DNA of 64,000 nucleotides from Cupriavidus malaysiensis (GCF_001854325.1 NZ_CP017754.1:2046001-2110000); one strand, 5' to 3'. Positions 17,838-26,565 are shown, counted from the first letter of the stretch. Notes: generated from the sequence alone by a model not told the origin. A program made the numbers and translations.

Positions 17838-18158
17838 ATGCCGCTGAAGAAAGCCATCGAATCGCCCGCCACTGGCGCGGATGCCAACTTCCACATCATC
17901 ACGAGCTACAGCGTCGACCTGGATAGCGGCTACAGCGCCGCTGCCGTGAGCAGCTATCACAGCCAGGCCGCCCAGGCTGCCGGCAAGCAGCCGATGCACA
18001 CCTGGCACATCACCCTCAGCGGCGTGCCGCCGCAGGACAAACCGGCGCTGGCCTGGCTGGAGGCAGAACTTGCGCATGCGGAGATCCCGCCGGCGGACGA
18101 TCCGTCGCTCTCGCTGAGTCCCGAGCGGTGGGCCTTCGCTGGTGCGGAGCGCATCTAG
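17838..18158 (+). CDS. Hypothetical phage protein
   Basis: 106 residues, ATG preceded by CAAGGAG. It begins MPLKKAIESPATGADANFHI and holds a block THTWHITLSGVPPQDKPAL-like around residues 55-70. No signal peptide or membrane segment is seen. It lies between the tail operon terminator and the holin, a frequent site for small virion or lysis-timing proteins; no function can be assigned. Confidence 0.55.
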   Translation: MPLKKAIESPATGADANFHIITSYSVDLDSGYSAAAVSSYHSQAAQAAGKQPMHTWHITLSGVPPQDKPALAWLEAELAHAEIPPADDPSLSLSPERWAFAGAERI

Positions 18159-18264
18159 CGCCACGGGGGCGCTTGGTAAGGGGGGGCAGCCGTTGTCTGG
18201 TCAGCCAAGACTCTCAGCTGCCTCCCGCCCGCAGACGCAAGCCGCCTGCAGGCAGCAATTTCGT

Positions 18265-18290
18265 GCCCGCCGCCCGGCGGGCTTTCCTTT
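18265..18290 (+). terminator. Intrinsic terminator before the lysis cassette
   Basis: Hairpin 18265-18282 (7-bp stem GCCCGCC/GGCGGGC, loop GCCC) followed by TTTCCTTTT. It lies 13 bp upstream of the holin start, so it may attenuate readthrough rather than end the operon completely. Confidence 0.55.
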
Positions 18291-18302
18291 TCCGGGGTCC
18301 AT

Positions 18303-18521
18303 ATGCGACAAACCAATCCCGTCGAGGTCACCAGCTACGCCGGCGCCATAGCGTCCATTGTCTCGTCGCTGACGCTGACCGACGTCGGAATCATCTTCGG
18401 CATCGTCACGGCGTTGCTGACATTCACGCTCAATGCTTGGTACACGCGGCGCAAGGATCGCCGCGAAGCCGAGGAGCACCGCGCACGCATGCGCCAGCAC
18501 GAAGGGGGCTGCCATGAATAG
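18303..18521 (+). CDS. Phage holin
   Basis: 72 residues with hydrophobic segments at about 13-28 (AGAIASIVSSLTLTDV) and 29-46 (GIIFGIVTALLTFTLNAW), followed by a strongly basic tail (RRKDRREAEEHRARMRQH). This layout, with a charged C-terminus, is that of small phage holins, which make the inner-membrane lesion that starts lysis. It directly precedes and overlaps the lysozyme gene. Holins share little sequence, so the call rests on topology and neighbours. Confidence 0.8.
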   Translation: MRQTNPVEVTSYAGAIASIVSSLTLTDVGIIFGIVTALLTFTLNAWYTRRKDRREAEEHRARMRQHEGGCHE

Positions 18522-19020
18522 GCAACGCGTCGCGGCCGGGCTGCTCGCGGTGTCCGCCGCCGGCTTCGCGGCCTGGACAGCATCCGAAGGCTTCACCGAC
18601 CGCGCGGTGATTCCAACGAAAGGCGACGTTCCGACCATCGGCCACGGATCGACGCGCTATGAAGACGGCCGGCCGGTCCAGCTCGGCGACACGATCACGC
18701 GCGAGCGCGCGGCCATCCTGGCGCGCAACCTGATGACAGTTGATGAGCGGCGCCTCGCAGGCAGCCTGCCAGGCGTACGGCTCTATCAGGAGGAGTTCGA
18801 TCTCTACGTCGACTTCGTGGGCCAGTTCGGCTTCGGCAACTGGTCAGGATCGTCCATGCGCCGGCTGCTGCTGGCGGGGGACTACGCGGGCGCGTGCCGG
18901 GCGCTGCTGCGCTACAAGTACGCGGCGGGCTATGACTGCTCGACGCCAGGCAACAAGCGCTGCTACGGCGTCTGGACGCGCCAGCTTGCGCGCCACGCGA
19001 AATGCATGGAGGTGCAGTGA
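18514..19020 (+). CDS. Phage lysozyme / endolysin (GH24)
   Basis: 168 residues. Start ATG overlaps the holin stop by 8 bp. Residues 5-22 (RVAAGLLAVSAAGFAAW) form a weakly hydrophobic, alanine/glycine-rich segment, which suggests a signal-arrest-release type export. The catalytic region has SEGFTDRAVIP with Glu25 as the likely catalytic acid, followed by GDVPTIGHGST, the usual GH24 signature. Cys residues near the end (YDCSTPGNKRCYG) may form a disulfide. It cuts the glycan chain of peptidoglycan once the holin acts. Stop overlaps the next start by 1 bp. Confidence 0.85.
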   Translation: MNRQRVAAGLLAVSAAGFAAWTASEGFTDRAVIPTKGDVPTIGHGSTRYEDGRPVQLGDTITRERAAILARNLMTVDERRLAGSLPGVRLYQEEFDLYVDFVGQFGFGNWSGSSMRRLLLAGDYAGACRALLRYKYAAGYDCSTPGNKRCYGVWTRQLARHAKCMEVQ

Positions 19021-19421
19021 TGGCAGGAAATACGAGCGCGCGAGGCTACCTCGCGGTGGCCGCCGCCGGTGTCGTGCTGGGTGCGATGGCGGCGGCCGGG
19101 TGGTACGGGCCGCAACTCGGCGCCGCCAACCAGGCCAAGGCGGCGGCGGTGGAGCGGGCCGGCCAGTTGCAGGGCGCCAATGAGCGGTGCGCCGGGGACG
19201 TCGATCGCGCCAACGGTGCAGTCGCGGCGCTGCGTAGGGAGGCTGAGGAGCGGGCGCGACATGCCGCATCGGAGGTGGCCGCCGCGGCCGGGCGGGCGCG
19301 CATGGCGGAGGCGAGGGCGGCCGACCTTGCGCGTCGGCCGCCGGCAAAGCCGGACGACTTGTGCGGCTCGCTGGACGAGCTGCTGACCCAGGCGATCAAC
19401 GAACGGAGGGACGGGCGATGA
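19020..19421 (+). CDS. Inner-membrane spanin (Rz-like)
   Basis: 133 residues. The N-terminus has one hydrophobic segment (residues 9-28, GYLAVAAAGVVLGAMAAAGW), then a long alanine/glutamate/arginine-rich helical region with CAGDVDRANGAVAALRREAEE, as expected for the periplasmic coiled coil of a type II inner spanin. It ends with LCGSLDELLTQAINERRDG. It starts at the last base of the lysozyme stop and overlaps the next gene by 4 bp. With the lipoprotein it would fuse inner and outer membranes in the last step of lysis. Confidence 0.75.
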   Translation: MAGNTSARGYLAVAAAGVVLGAMAAAGWYGPQLGAANQAKAAAVERAGQLQGANERCAGDVDRANGAVAALRREAEERARHAASEVAAAAGRARMAEARAADLARRPPAKPDDLCGSLDELLTQAINERRDGR

Positions 19422-19696
19422 GGGGACGCTGGAATATTCCCGGAATATTTTGCGGTGTGCTTTGCGGTTTGGCGGGCTGCGCCAGCGTCCCTCAGGCCAT
19501 CACGCAGACGCGGCCGGTAGAGGTGCCGGTGGCCGTGCCATGCCGCGTAGCGAAGCTCGAGCGCCCCGCCTGGGCGCTCGACCTGGTCGACCCGACCGCC
19601 GACGTGTACACGAAGGGCCGGGCAGCGCTGGTTGAGCTCGAGCAGCGTAAGGCCTTCGAAGAGAAGCAGGCGGCGGCGATCGCCGCCTGCCAGTAG
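19418..19696 (+). CDS. Outer-membrane spanin lipoprotein (Rz1-like)
   Basis: 92 residues. Signal peptide with lipobox LAGC at residues 18-21 (Cys21), followed by a proline-rich start (ASVPQAITQTRPVEVPVAVP), typical for outer-membrane spanin lipoproteins. The gene overlaps the inner-spanin gene only by ATGA, rather than being nested inside it as in lambda Rz/Rz1. It is the last gene of the lysis cassette; AT-richer sequence follows. Confidence 0.8.
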   Translation: MRGRWNIPGIFCGVLCGLAGCASVPQAITQTRPVEVPVAVPCRVAKLERPAWALDLVDPTADVYTKGRAALVELEQRKAFEEKQAAAIAACQ

Positions 19697-20483
19697 TCTC
19701 AACTATTGAAATGACCGCGACAGGTTTCGCCATGCCAGCGGTCAATTTGCCTAGGATCCCAAGGAGGATTCAGCGCAATCAATACTCGTCGATGCGGTGC
19801 TCCGGAAATATGCGTTCGATTTCGCAATAAAGAGCGGAGCAGGGTAGTGGCATAGACAAGTGTCTTGAGTGGTGTGTGGCTATTTATTATGTATGCGTCG
19901 ATGGACGTGAACGGACTGGCGTTGGCTGGCCAATCCCTCTAAAGCGGACCTACATGTTGTCGAACAGCCGGCGACGGGCATGTCATCAGGGTGGCAGGTG
20001 GCGAAAGCTGTCGACGCTTAAGCGAAGAGCTAGGCGCACCAGGTCAGACTCGAGCAAGAAGTAGGCGGCGTCAGTCTCCATCTGCCAGCAGTAGTGACTG
20101 AGCGGTTCACAACTCTTGTCGAATGAAGAGTTCGTAACTTCTTCTGAAAAATCTAACTTTCCCCTACGGAAGTAGGGGCGATGTTTGGTTGTTGATGGTA
20201 TATATCTCATTCGAAGGAATTAACGGATCATCCTGGTTCGATGAACATTTTTAATGCGTGGGTTGCATTTTTGGGTATCGAATAAGTCGATGATATTTTG
20301 GGGCGAGAACCTAGATCTTCGGAAGGGGCGAGGGGCTGACTGAGGCCTCGGTGAAGAGTCTCGGGGGCTGTGTCTCAAGCGGTATTTTAATCATTCTATT
20401 TTGCGTTCTGTTGGTGTCTGGTGGCGATGTGGTGGAGTTAATCTTGACGAAATTTTAATGATTTATTCTAAGGGAGTAGGGCT
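19697..20483. other. Gene-poor 787-bp interval after the lysis cassette
   Basis: Base composition drops sharply compared with the tail genes, with stretches such as AATATGCGTTCGATTTCGC and many A/T runs. No frame here has a good ribosome-binding site and natural-looking protein; the two frames of 60-75 codons (around 19876-20064 and, on the other strand, 19986-20210) are not supported. It probably carries the regulatory DNA of the cargo genes that follow. Confidence 0.5.
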
Positions 20484-20753
20484 ATGGGAAATGATATTAA
20501 ATTCGTCATAACTCAGGAACAATTGGCTACCCTTTCGGAGCAGATAAGGAATAACGTGACTGATGCCCACATGTTGGCGGGTGGTCCGGGAGGGGAGTTC
20601 TGCAAGGTATGGCCGGCAGCTAGCGAGGGGTTGACGGCGTTGAAAGGAATCCTTGAATTGGTACCTGGTGTAAGTGCGCTTGCCGGCGTTGCTATTGGAA
20701 TCGCACTGGCGGCGGGAAATGCTGCCTCAAGCGCAGTTTGTTCTAAATCCTGA
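20484..20753 (+). CDS. Small cargo protein with hydrophobic C-terminus (unknown)
   Basis: 89 residues. The ATG has a strong site (AAGGGAG) about 7 bp upstream. The first 60 residues are polar (MGNDIKFVITQEQLATLSEQ). The last 30 are hydrophobic and glycine/alanine-rich (LVPGVSALAGVAIGIALAAG), ending in SSAVCSKS, as in pore-forming peptides or holin-like proteins. Codon use is AT-richer than the tail genes. It lies outside the lysis cassette and is followed 219 bp later by a hydrolase-like gene. No known family recognised. It could be a toxin, an immunity factor or a second holin. Confidence 0.6.
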   Translation: MGNDIKFVITQEQLATLSEQIRNNVTDAHMLAGGPGGEFCKVWPAASEGLTALKGILELVPGVSALAGVAIGIALAAGNAASSAVCSKS

Positions 20754-20972
20754 GGGTCGCATGGGCTCTATGGATGTACTAACGTAGAGTTAGAACACAG
20801 GTTATTAGAGATGCGCCCCTCCTGGGCGAGCTGGAGGCAGCTGCCGGGAGGGGGGTATTAGTTGGCGGATTTTCATTTTGCTTTATTTTTGTGCTGAGCA
20901 AGATGATTTATTAATTCTCGGTGTCGAAGTCGTCTCGCATTGCTCATGAAAAACGAATAATCGAGCTAACCA

Positions 20973-21641
20973 ATGACAATAGCCATCTCTATTCCCAATG
21001 GATCCATCGGGTTCGATCATAGTGACTCAAGGTTGACTTATAATCAGGCTCAAAGTTACGCTGCCAAGGGTTACAAATTCTGTATTCGCTATATTCCAAA
21101 CCCACTTTCCCTGGGAGAGACCGATCTAATTAAGGACGAAGCCGATGCAATCCTTGCGGCCGGCCTATGGCTAGGGGCGGTCCAGCACTGCTGCAAGGCT
21201 ACCGAAACCTCCGACTTCGTCCCGTTTCCTGCGCAGGGCAGGGAGTGGGGGGCTCTCGCTGCCCTGCATGCTAGCGAGGCGGGTCTGGCAACAGGTACGA
21301 CTGTTTGGCTCGATCTAGAAGGAATTAAAGAAGGCACCCCTGTGCAAGATATTTTGGGGTTCTGCAACGAGTGGTTTGCGCAAGTTACGGAGGCTGGCTT
21401 TGATTCCGGGGTCTACGTAGGATTCGACTCGGGTCTTACGGCGGAACAACTCTATTTCCAGCTAACCACCAAACACTATTGGCGAGCGCCATCCGCAGCC
21501 CCAGACGTGGCTTATCGCGGATATCAGATTCTGCAACATTTGATTAAAGACGTTAAGGGAAATGAAATTGATGTAAATCAAGCTCAGGTTGATCGGCTGG
21601 GATTAAGTGCTACCGTCACGTCGCTTTTACCAAGTCAGTGA
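20973..21641 (+). CDS. DUF1906 glycoside-hydrolase-like protein
   Basis: 222 residues. It opens with ISIPNGSIGFDHSDSRLTYN, where the aspartate-containing FDHSD strand is typical of DUF1906, a TIM-barrel family related to GH25-type muramidases. Other landmarks are GYKFCIRYI, ATGTTVWLDLEG with the carboxylates expected at a barrel active site (residue about 112-114), and DSGVYVGF. No signal peptide is seen. GC is lower than in the tail genes, so it is likely cargo. The start is weakly supported; no clear ribosome-binding site precedes it. Function as a peptidoglycan hydrolase is a family-level inference. Confidence 0.75.
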   Translation: MTIAISIPNGSIGFDHSDSRLTYNQAQSYAAKGYKFCIRYIPNPLSLGETDLIKDEADAILAAGLWLGAVQHCCKATETSDFVPFPAQGREWGALAALHASEAGLATGTTVWLDLEGIKEGTPVQDILGFCNEWFAQVTEAGFDSGVYVGFDSGLTAEQLYFQLTTKHYWRAPSAAPDVAYRGYQILQHLIKDVKGNEIDVNQAQVDRLGLSATVTSLLPSQ

Positions 21642-21741
21642 TTTTTTCTCATGACGGGTCCCGGTTTGGAGTGCTCTTTTGGCCAAAGGGGGCTTATTGA
21701 TTAACCTGGTTCTTTAAGTCGATCTGCGCCAGGCAATCGCG

Positions 21742-22177
21742 CTAGGTCTCGGTCTTCCAGACCGACGCCGGCAACTCGATGCCGAAGACTTCGCGCAGCA
21801 ACCGGGCCGGCACTGGGAGAAGTTCGTTCACATCGATGACACCTCCCGATAGTCCGTGCAGCACCTGGGCTGCGTCATGCCAGTCGATCCGCCGCGGAGG
21901 CGCCGGGCTCTCCGTATCGCTTCCTGCTTGGTCTCACCGATGGACAGTACGTGCGTGGGTTGCGGCCCGAAGTCGGATGCCGGGCGTGGGTGGCCTGGAA
22001 GCAGGCATCGCGCTTGAGCGCGGTCCGCAGGGCATGCAGATAGGGCACGATCGCGGTTTCAAGCGGAATTTCGGTGACCAAGAGCTGGTCGCGGTGGGAC
22101 GGCAGCAACATGTCGGCGACATCCTGGGCGAGGGCCGGCAGGACGCCGTGCGATCGGCCGCTACTCGTGGTCGACAT
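21742..22177 (-). pseudogene. Frame-disrupted gene downstream of the SOS-regulated ORF
   Basis: On the minus strand a frame starts at 22177 (MSTTSSGRSHGVLPALAQDV) and overlaps the end of the upstream gene by 17 bp. It reads VADMLLPSHRDQLLVTEIPL and LHALRTALKRDACFQATHAR, then turns into unlikely sequence. A second frame carries HVLSIGETKQEAIRRARRLR, and a third carries RRIDWHDAAQVLHGLSGGV through LPVPARLLREVFGIELPASV to a stop at 21742. At least two frame changes therefore seem to have broken one ancestral gene. The family was not recognised. Confidence 0.5.
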
Positions 22178-22478
22178 CGGCGTGCGCCGTGTCCGGGGTG
22201 ATCGGCTCGGCCCGGTAGGCAATCCAGTAGTGGTAGTAGCTCTTGTGGTGGCGAGAGAGCTTCCGCTCGAAGAAGATCCGGACGGTGCCGAAGTTGCCGG
22301 CCTCGATCACCACCTCGGCATGCGTGCGGCTGTCATTGTCGGCAGGGCCGAGCGTCTGCCGCGCCTGGTGCACGTAGTCGCCCGGGATGTATGCCAGGAC
22401 GCCGTTTTCCGGGTTGATGGTGGGGCCGCGCGAGTCGCTGTCGGACTTGTCGACCGGGCGGAGCTTGGGATTGCCCAT
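22161..22478 (-). CDS. SOS-regulated small protein of unknown function
   Basis: 105 residues beginning MGNPKLRPVDKSDSDSRGP. A compact central part contains YIPGDYVHQARQTLGPAD and VRIFFERKLSRHHKSYYHYW, rich in tyrosine, histidine and arginine. A perfect 20-bp LexA-type box lies 18-38 bp upstream of the start, so the gene should be switched on by DNA damage. A second, disrupted frame overlaps its 3' end. No domain was recognised. Genes with this arrangement are often mutagenesis or mobile-element functions, but this is not shown here. Confidence 0.65.
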   Translation of the reverse strand: MGNPKLRPVDKSDSDSRGPTINPENGVLAYIPGDYVHQARQTLGPADNDSRTHAEVVIEAGNFGTVRIFFERKLSRHHKSYYHYWIAYRAEPITPDTAHADVDHE

Positions 22479-22496
22479 GATGCGTCACCTGCTGAA

Positions 22497-22516
22497 TACT
22501 GTATGGATATACAGTA
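22497..22516 (-). promoter_or_regulatory. LexA (SOS) box
   Basis: The 20 bp read TACTGTATGGATATACAGTA, matching the LexA consensus CTGT-N8-ACAG exactly in both arms with flanking TA/TA. It lies immediately upstream of the minus-strand gene starting at 22478, where LexA binding would block transcription. Confidence 0.85.
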
Positions 22517-23632
22517 TAGACGCGTGCGTACGAGATCGGGGTGGCTGCCGGAGCCAGGCAGGGTGCTGCAGGTAGATGGGCGTCTGGCGTAACTTCTGGC
22601 GTAACTTTTATCAGCAGGCCTTACCAGCCAATGAGTACGCGCTGCTGCATCATCGGCGTATGGCTGTCCTTGGACGGTTTCTTGACTGCTTGATCCACGT
22701 TGGCTTTTTCCTGCTTTTCCTTGTCTGGCATGGTGCGGCGGTGGCCAAGCCGGCGCCGCGACGGTACGCCATGCGTTTCGGTGCCTGCGTTGCGTGGCGG
22801 CGGTGGGCCGACAGCATGCGGCCGGCTTGCCGCCGGGCGCGCTGGTGCCGTAGCCGGTCCCTGCCTGGCCGGCCACGGTCCGCAGCCAATGCTGTTGGAA
22901 AGGAAGCGGGCGCGACTCGTATGCACCGGTGCGAAGTTGCGCAACGCAAGGCAAAACAGGCGACAGTTTACCCCAGGCGACAGGTGCCTCGAGCGAGTCG
23001 CATGCGGGACGGGCAGGGCGGCCGGGTGCCGGCATTGCGCCGCGGGTGTTCCGGCTGCCGCGGGCAGGGCAGGCAGGGCGCGGTGCGGCTGCCAGCCTTA
23101 GTCTCACGCGTCCGGCGACGCGGGGATCCGATAGCCCTCGTCCGACCACTGGGATATCCGCTCCGGTATCAGCCATGATTTTCGCGCTGGTGATTCATGA
23201 ATATCTTTCCGACAAGGCTTCTGGACATCGGGAGAGACATCGGGAGAGGGCATGCACATGAAGATGTCAGCGCCGTGAATGAAACAACTGTGTCAAAGCT
23301 ACAACAGATAATTTTGATAGCATGCCTGCAGCGTCACTTGGTGCTGTTCACAAACCAATCGACTGATTGTGATTCATGGAACTCTTTTTGTTCCGGTATG
23401 TGGAATCAAAAGTGGCGGAAAAGAAGTTGTATGCGCAACAAACCACGCCCCGGCGCGGATTGCGCCCAGTCCGGGGAGAAGGGCGGAAGTCCTTGCGCGT
23501 CGGTTCGGCTCGCGGCGGGCAGGGATCGGCTCGGATCTGCTGAAATCTACTTGGATGCATGGCTTTTGGGGCTGAAATGATCAAGAAACCCGTGCATATC
23601 GATGAAAAGATGCAGGATGGCGCGCCGGCTAG

Positions 23633-23651
23633 CACTTGCCAGGTGCAAGTG
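23633..23651. promoter_or_regulatory. 7-bp inverted repeat upstream of flhD
   Basis: CACTTGC and GCAAGTG form a perfect inverted repeat separated by 5 bp, about 190 bp before flhD. A possible sigma-70 promoter follows it: TTGCGC at 23694-23699, 16 bp, TATACA at 23716-23721. The repeat might be an operator for a regulator of flhD; no factor can be named. Confidence 0.3.
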
Positions 23652-23838
23652 TTCGTCAGGAGGAAGCATGGCGGATGGCGTCCTGCCAGGGGATTGCGCA
23701 GCGTTTGCCGAGGTCTATACAATGCGCCCGCACCGCAAGCCATGCGGATTCATCTAGACCTAGCCGGCGGCCAATGGACCGTCGGCAATGCAGTGCCCGG
23801 GAATGATTGCGGAATAAGAAGGAAGAGGCGGGGATTAA

Positions 23839-24162
23839 GTGGACAACAATGAAAAGAGTGCCCTCGACGCGATTCGGGAGCTGAACCTTTCGTATCTTGT
23901 GCTGGCGCAGCGCATATTGCGGGAGAATATGGCGGTGGGGATGTACCGGCTGGGTATCTCGCGCGACATTGCCGAGGCGCTGGTGGGCGTTTCCACCGGC
24001 CAGTTGGTCAAGCTGGCGGCGGGGGAGCAGTCGGTGTGCGGCTTCCGCATCCTCGATGCCTCGCTGCTGACGATGCTGACGCAGACGGCCAAGCACGAGC
24101 AGTTGGCCCCCACGCACGCGGCCATCGTGCTTTCCACGCAGCCGTCGCCGCGCATGGCGTGA
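23839..24162 (+). CDS. flhD: Flagellar transcriptional activator FlhD (no flhC partner)
   Basis: 107 residues from a GTG start. The core IRELNLSYLVLAQRILREN, then GISRDIAEALVG and GQLVKLAAGEQSVCGFRI, matches the FlhD dimerisation and helix-turn-helix protein. In enterics and betaproteobacteria it forms a heterohexamer with FlhC to turn on class II flagellar genes. flhC normally follows at once, but here the stop is followed by a hairpin and then an oppositely oriented chemotaxis gene. It may work with a FlhC encoded elsewhere, as an unlinked paralogue, or have another role. Confidence 0.85.
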   Translation: MDNNEKSALDAIRELNLSYLVLAQRILRENMAVGMYRLGISRDIAEALVGVSTGQLVKLAAGEQSVCGFRILDASLLTMLTQTAKHEQLAPTHAAIVLSTQPSPRMA

Positions 24163-24255
24163 GGCCGGCCGGGCAGGCGCATACTGTGCCGCCTGCGCGG
24201 CCCCCTTTCCGTGCCGTTCCTAAGGGTCTGGGCCGGCAGCGGGGCGTGAGCCTGT

Positions 24256-24284
24256 TTCAAAGGCCACCGGATGGTTCCGGTGGC
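24256..24284 (-). terminator. Hairpin between flhD and the chemotaxis gene
   Basis: GCCACCGG (24263-24270) and CCGGTGGC (24277-24284) form an 8-bp perfect stem with a 6-base loop. Read on the minus strand it is followed by CTTTGAAAC, so it is best placed as the terminator of the chemotaxis gene. It could also limit readthrough from flhD. Confidence 0.45.
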
Positions 24285-24318
24285 TGTCCACCGGGCCGGC
24301 ATGGCCCGGCCCGAAGGG

Positions 24319-26103
24319 TCAGAACTGCTCCCACTCCGCCTCGGCTCCGGCCCCGGCATTCGCCAGGCCGCGCGATGTCATCGGCGCGGCCAGGGTAGCG
24401 GGGGCGCGGGCTGCAGCGCTGGCTGCCGGCACGCTTGCGGCAGGCTTGGTGGCGGCCGGCGCAGCCCGGGGCGCGGTGGGGCGGACCGTTCGTGTGGCGC
24501 GCGCCGCCGATGCGGACGAGGCGGGCACCGCGTTGCTCTGCGCGGATGAGGCGGCGCCGGCGAGCTTGAACGCGCTTACCGTCTGTACCAGCTTGCTGGC
24601 CTGCTCCTGCATCGACTGCGAGGCGGCCGAGGCTTCTTCCACCAGGGCGGCGTTCTGCTGCGTCACCTCGTCGATCTGCGCGATGGCCTGGTTGACCTGC
24701 TCGATGCCCGAGGTCTGTTCCTGCGTGGCGGCGGTGATCTCGCCCATGATGTCGGTCACGCGGCGCACGCTTTCGACGATCTCGCCCATGGTGTCGCCGG
24801 CCTGTCCGACCAGCTGGCTGCCTTCGTCGACCTTCTGCACCGAACTCTCGATCAGGCCCTTGATCTCGCGCGCGGCGGCCGCACTGCGTTGCGCGAGCGT
24901 GCGCACCTCGCCGGCGACCACGGCGAAGCCGCGGCCCTGCTCGCCGGCCCGGGCGGCTTCCACGGCCGCGTTCAGGGCCAGGATATTGGTCTGGAAAGCG
25001 ATGCTGTCGATCACGCCGATGATGTCGACGATCTTCTGCGAGGCATCGTGGATGGCGTGCATGGTGTCGACCACGCGGGCCACCACGGCACCGCCGCGGC
25101 TGGCCACGTCGGAAGCGGACAGCACCAGCTGATTGGCCTGGCGTGCGCTTTCCGCGTTCTGCTTGACAGTGGCTGTCAGCTGCTCCATCGACGCCGCCGT
25201 CTCTTCCAGCGAACTTGCCTGCTCTTCGGTGCGCGAAGACAGGTCCAGGTTGCCGGTGGCGATCTCCGCCGACGCGCTGCCGATCAACTCGGTGCCGCTG
25301 CGCACCTCGCCGACGATGCGCACCAGGCTTTCATTCATCTGCTTGAGCGCCTGCAGCAGCTGGCCGGTCTCGTCGCGGGAGTTCACCTCGATGCGGCTGC
25401 CGAGGTCGCCGCCGGCCACGGTCTGCGCGATGGCCACGGCCTGCTGCAGCGGACGCGAAACCAGCCGCGCCAGCCACAGCGCCAGGGCCAGGCCGAGCGC
25501 GACGCCGCCTACCAGCAGGCCGATGATCCAGGCGCGCGACGAGGCATAGCGGGTGTCGCTGTCAGCGGAGGCCTGGTTGGCGCCGGCCTCGTTGATGCGG
25601 ACGATTTCCCCGATGCCAGCCTCCAGGCCGTTGAACCGCTCCAGGCCCTCGCCGCGCATGATGTCCATGGCCGCGTCGGCCTGGTCGGAGCGCGACAGCT
25701 CCAGTGCCTTCTGCATCAGCGCATCGTAGGCGACCTGCTGCTTGTCGAAGGCCTCGTAGGCCTGCTTCTCCTGCTCGCTGGAGATCAGCGCGCGATAGGT
25801 TCGCTCGTCCTTCTGCAGCTTGTCGCGGATCTGGCCCATCAGGGCATCGTATTTCTGCTTGGTGGCCGCATCATGCGAGATGATGTGCTGGAGCACGCCG
25901 CTGCGCATGCGCGACAGGCCGTATTCGATCTCGCCGGCCGCGCGTATCGACGGCAGCCAGTTGGTGGCCATGTCGGTCGACGCCTGGTTGACCATGCCGA
26001 GCTGCAGAATCGAGAAGATGCCGAGCAGCGCGGTCAACGCCAGCAGGGAGACGAAGGCCAGCAGCAGCTTGTGCGCCAGCTTGAGGTTGCGAAACCAGTT
26101 CAT
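24319..26103 (-). CDS. Methyl-accepting chemotaxis protein
   Basis: 594 residues. It has a transmembrane helix at 12-33, a periplasmic four-helix bundle sensor (residues 34-190), a second helix at 191-213, then HAMP and a signalling domain with the hairpin tip [20 protein letters not shown]. The C-terminus ends EWEQF, a pentapeptide of the NWETF type that tethers the CheR methyltransferase and CheB, so it is probably a high-abundance type receptor. The ligand cannot be told from the sensor. The start at 26103 ([14 protein letters not shown]) is preferred over longer in-frame options because it begins directly with the first membrane helix. It points towards flhD. Confidence 0.92.
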   Translation of the reverse strand: MNWFRNLKLAHKLLLAFVSLLALTALLGIFSILQLGMVNQASTDMATNWLPSIRAAGEIEYGLSRMRSGVLQHIISHDAATKQKYDALMGQIRDKLQKDERTYRALISSEQEKQAYEAFDKQQVAYDALMQKALELSRSDQADAAMDIMRGEGLERFNGLEAGIGEIVRINEAGANQASADSDTRYASSRAWIIGLLVGGVALGLALALWLARLVSRPLQQAVAIAQTVAGGDLGSRIEVNSRDETGQLLQALKQMNESLVRIVGEVRSGTELIGSASAEIATGNLDLSSRTEEQASSLEETAASMEQLTATVKQNAESARQANQLVLSASDVASRGGAVVARVVDTMHAIHDASQKIVDIIGVIDSIAFQTNILALNAAVEAARAGEQGRGFAVVAGEVRTLAQRSAAAAREIKGLIESSVQKVDEGSQLVGQAGDTMGEIVESVRRVTDIMGEITAATQEQTSGIEQVNQAIAQIDEVTQQNAALVEEASAASQSMQEQASKLVQTVSAFKLAGAASSAQSNAVPASSASAARATRTVRPTAPRAAPAATKPAASVPAASAAARAPATLAAPMTSRGLANAGAGAEAEWEQF

Positions 26104-26565
26104 GCAATTCACCAGCAGGTGGTTCAGTTGGGAAGGGCGTTGTCCTGGCTGAGCGAGGGCAGCGCTTGCCGGCGTCATGCGGCGTGCCGGCGAGGCGCAG
26201 GAGATCCCGCCCGGCAAGCGTTCGGCTTGCCAGCGCAGCGGTCTGGTCGGGGTGGGGGATCTGTCCTTCGGTCTGGGTGCTACTGCGCTGGCGCAGTCAG
26301 GTGATGACCCGACTAACGGCAGCGGAGGCCCGGAACTTGATGTCCGGATGTGAGGAATGCGAAAGAATCAGAAAGGGCGCAATGACAATCGCCGCTCCTT
26401 ATGCATCGGCGGGAGCACGATTCCGCACAGGAGCGCTGTCACGGCCGCCTGCGCGAGGCATGGTCCGCCAATGCTGACCGTGCCGCCAATGGCTCCGGCA
26501 GGGGGCCACGCAAGCACGTTCCGGCGCCACCCAGGCCGCCGGGACGCGCCTGCCATACAGCCGCG
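26104..26565. other. 462-bp interval between the chemotaxis gene and the murA-like gene
   Basis: Non-coding as far as can be seen, with several GC-rich short inverted repeats and no frame with a ribosome-binding site. Both neighbours are on the minus strand, so it holds the chemotaxis gene's promoter and the murA-like gene's terminator. No sigma-28 promoter was found. Confidence 0.4.

Larger units (their letters stand above)
22479..23838. other. 1.36-kb interval with no supported gene
   Basis: Apart from the LexA box at its left end, no frame stands out. Frames of 100-290 codons on both strands (for example 22576-23178 on plus and 22307-23176 on minus) are arginine/alanine-rich shadows without ribosome-binding sites. 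One short minus frame at 22621-22731 encodes a charged 36-residue peptide (MPDKEKQEKANVDQAVKKPS) but has no ribosome-binding site. The right part is probably the flhD leader. It may mark the prophage/chromosome junction, but I see no att repeat. Confidence 0.5.

Noticed and set aside
19876..20210. Two short overlapping frames after the spanin genes, one on each strand.
   Set aside because: Neither has a ribosome-binding site or recognisable sequence; they fall in AT-rich non-coding DNA.
22576..23178. A 200-codon plus frame with a hydrophobic stretch near its start.
   Set aside because: It has no ribosome-binding site and its second half is arginine-rich without any conserved pattern.
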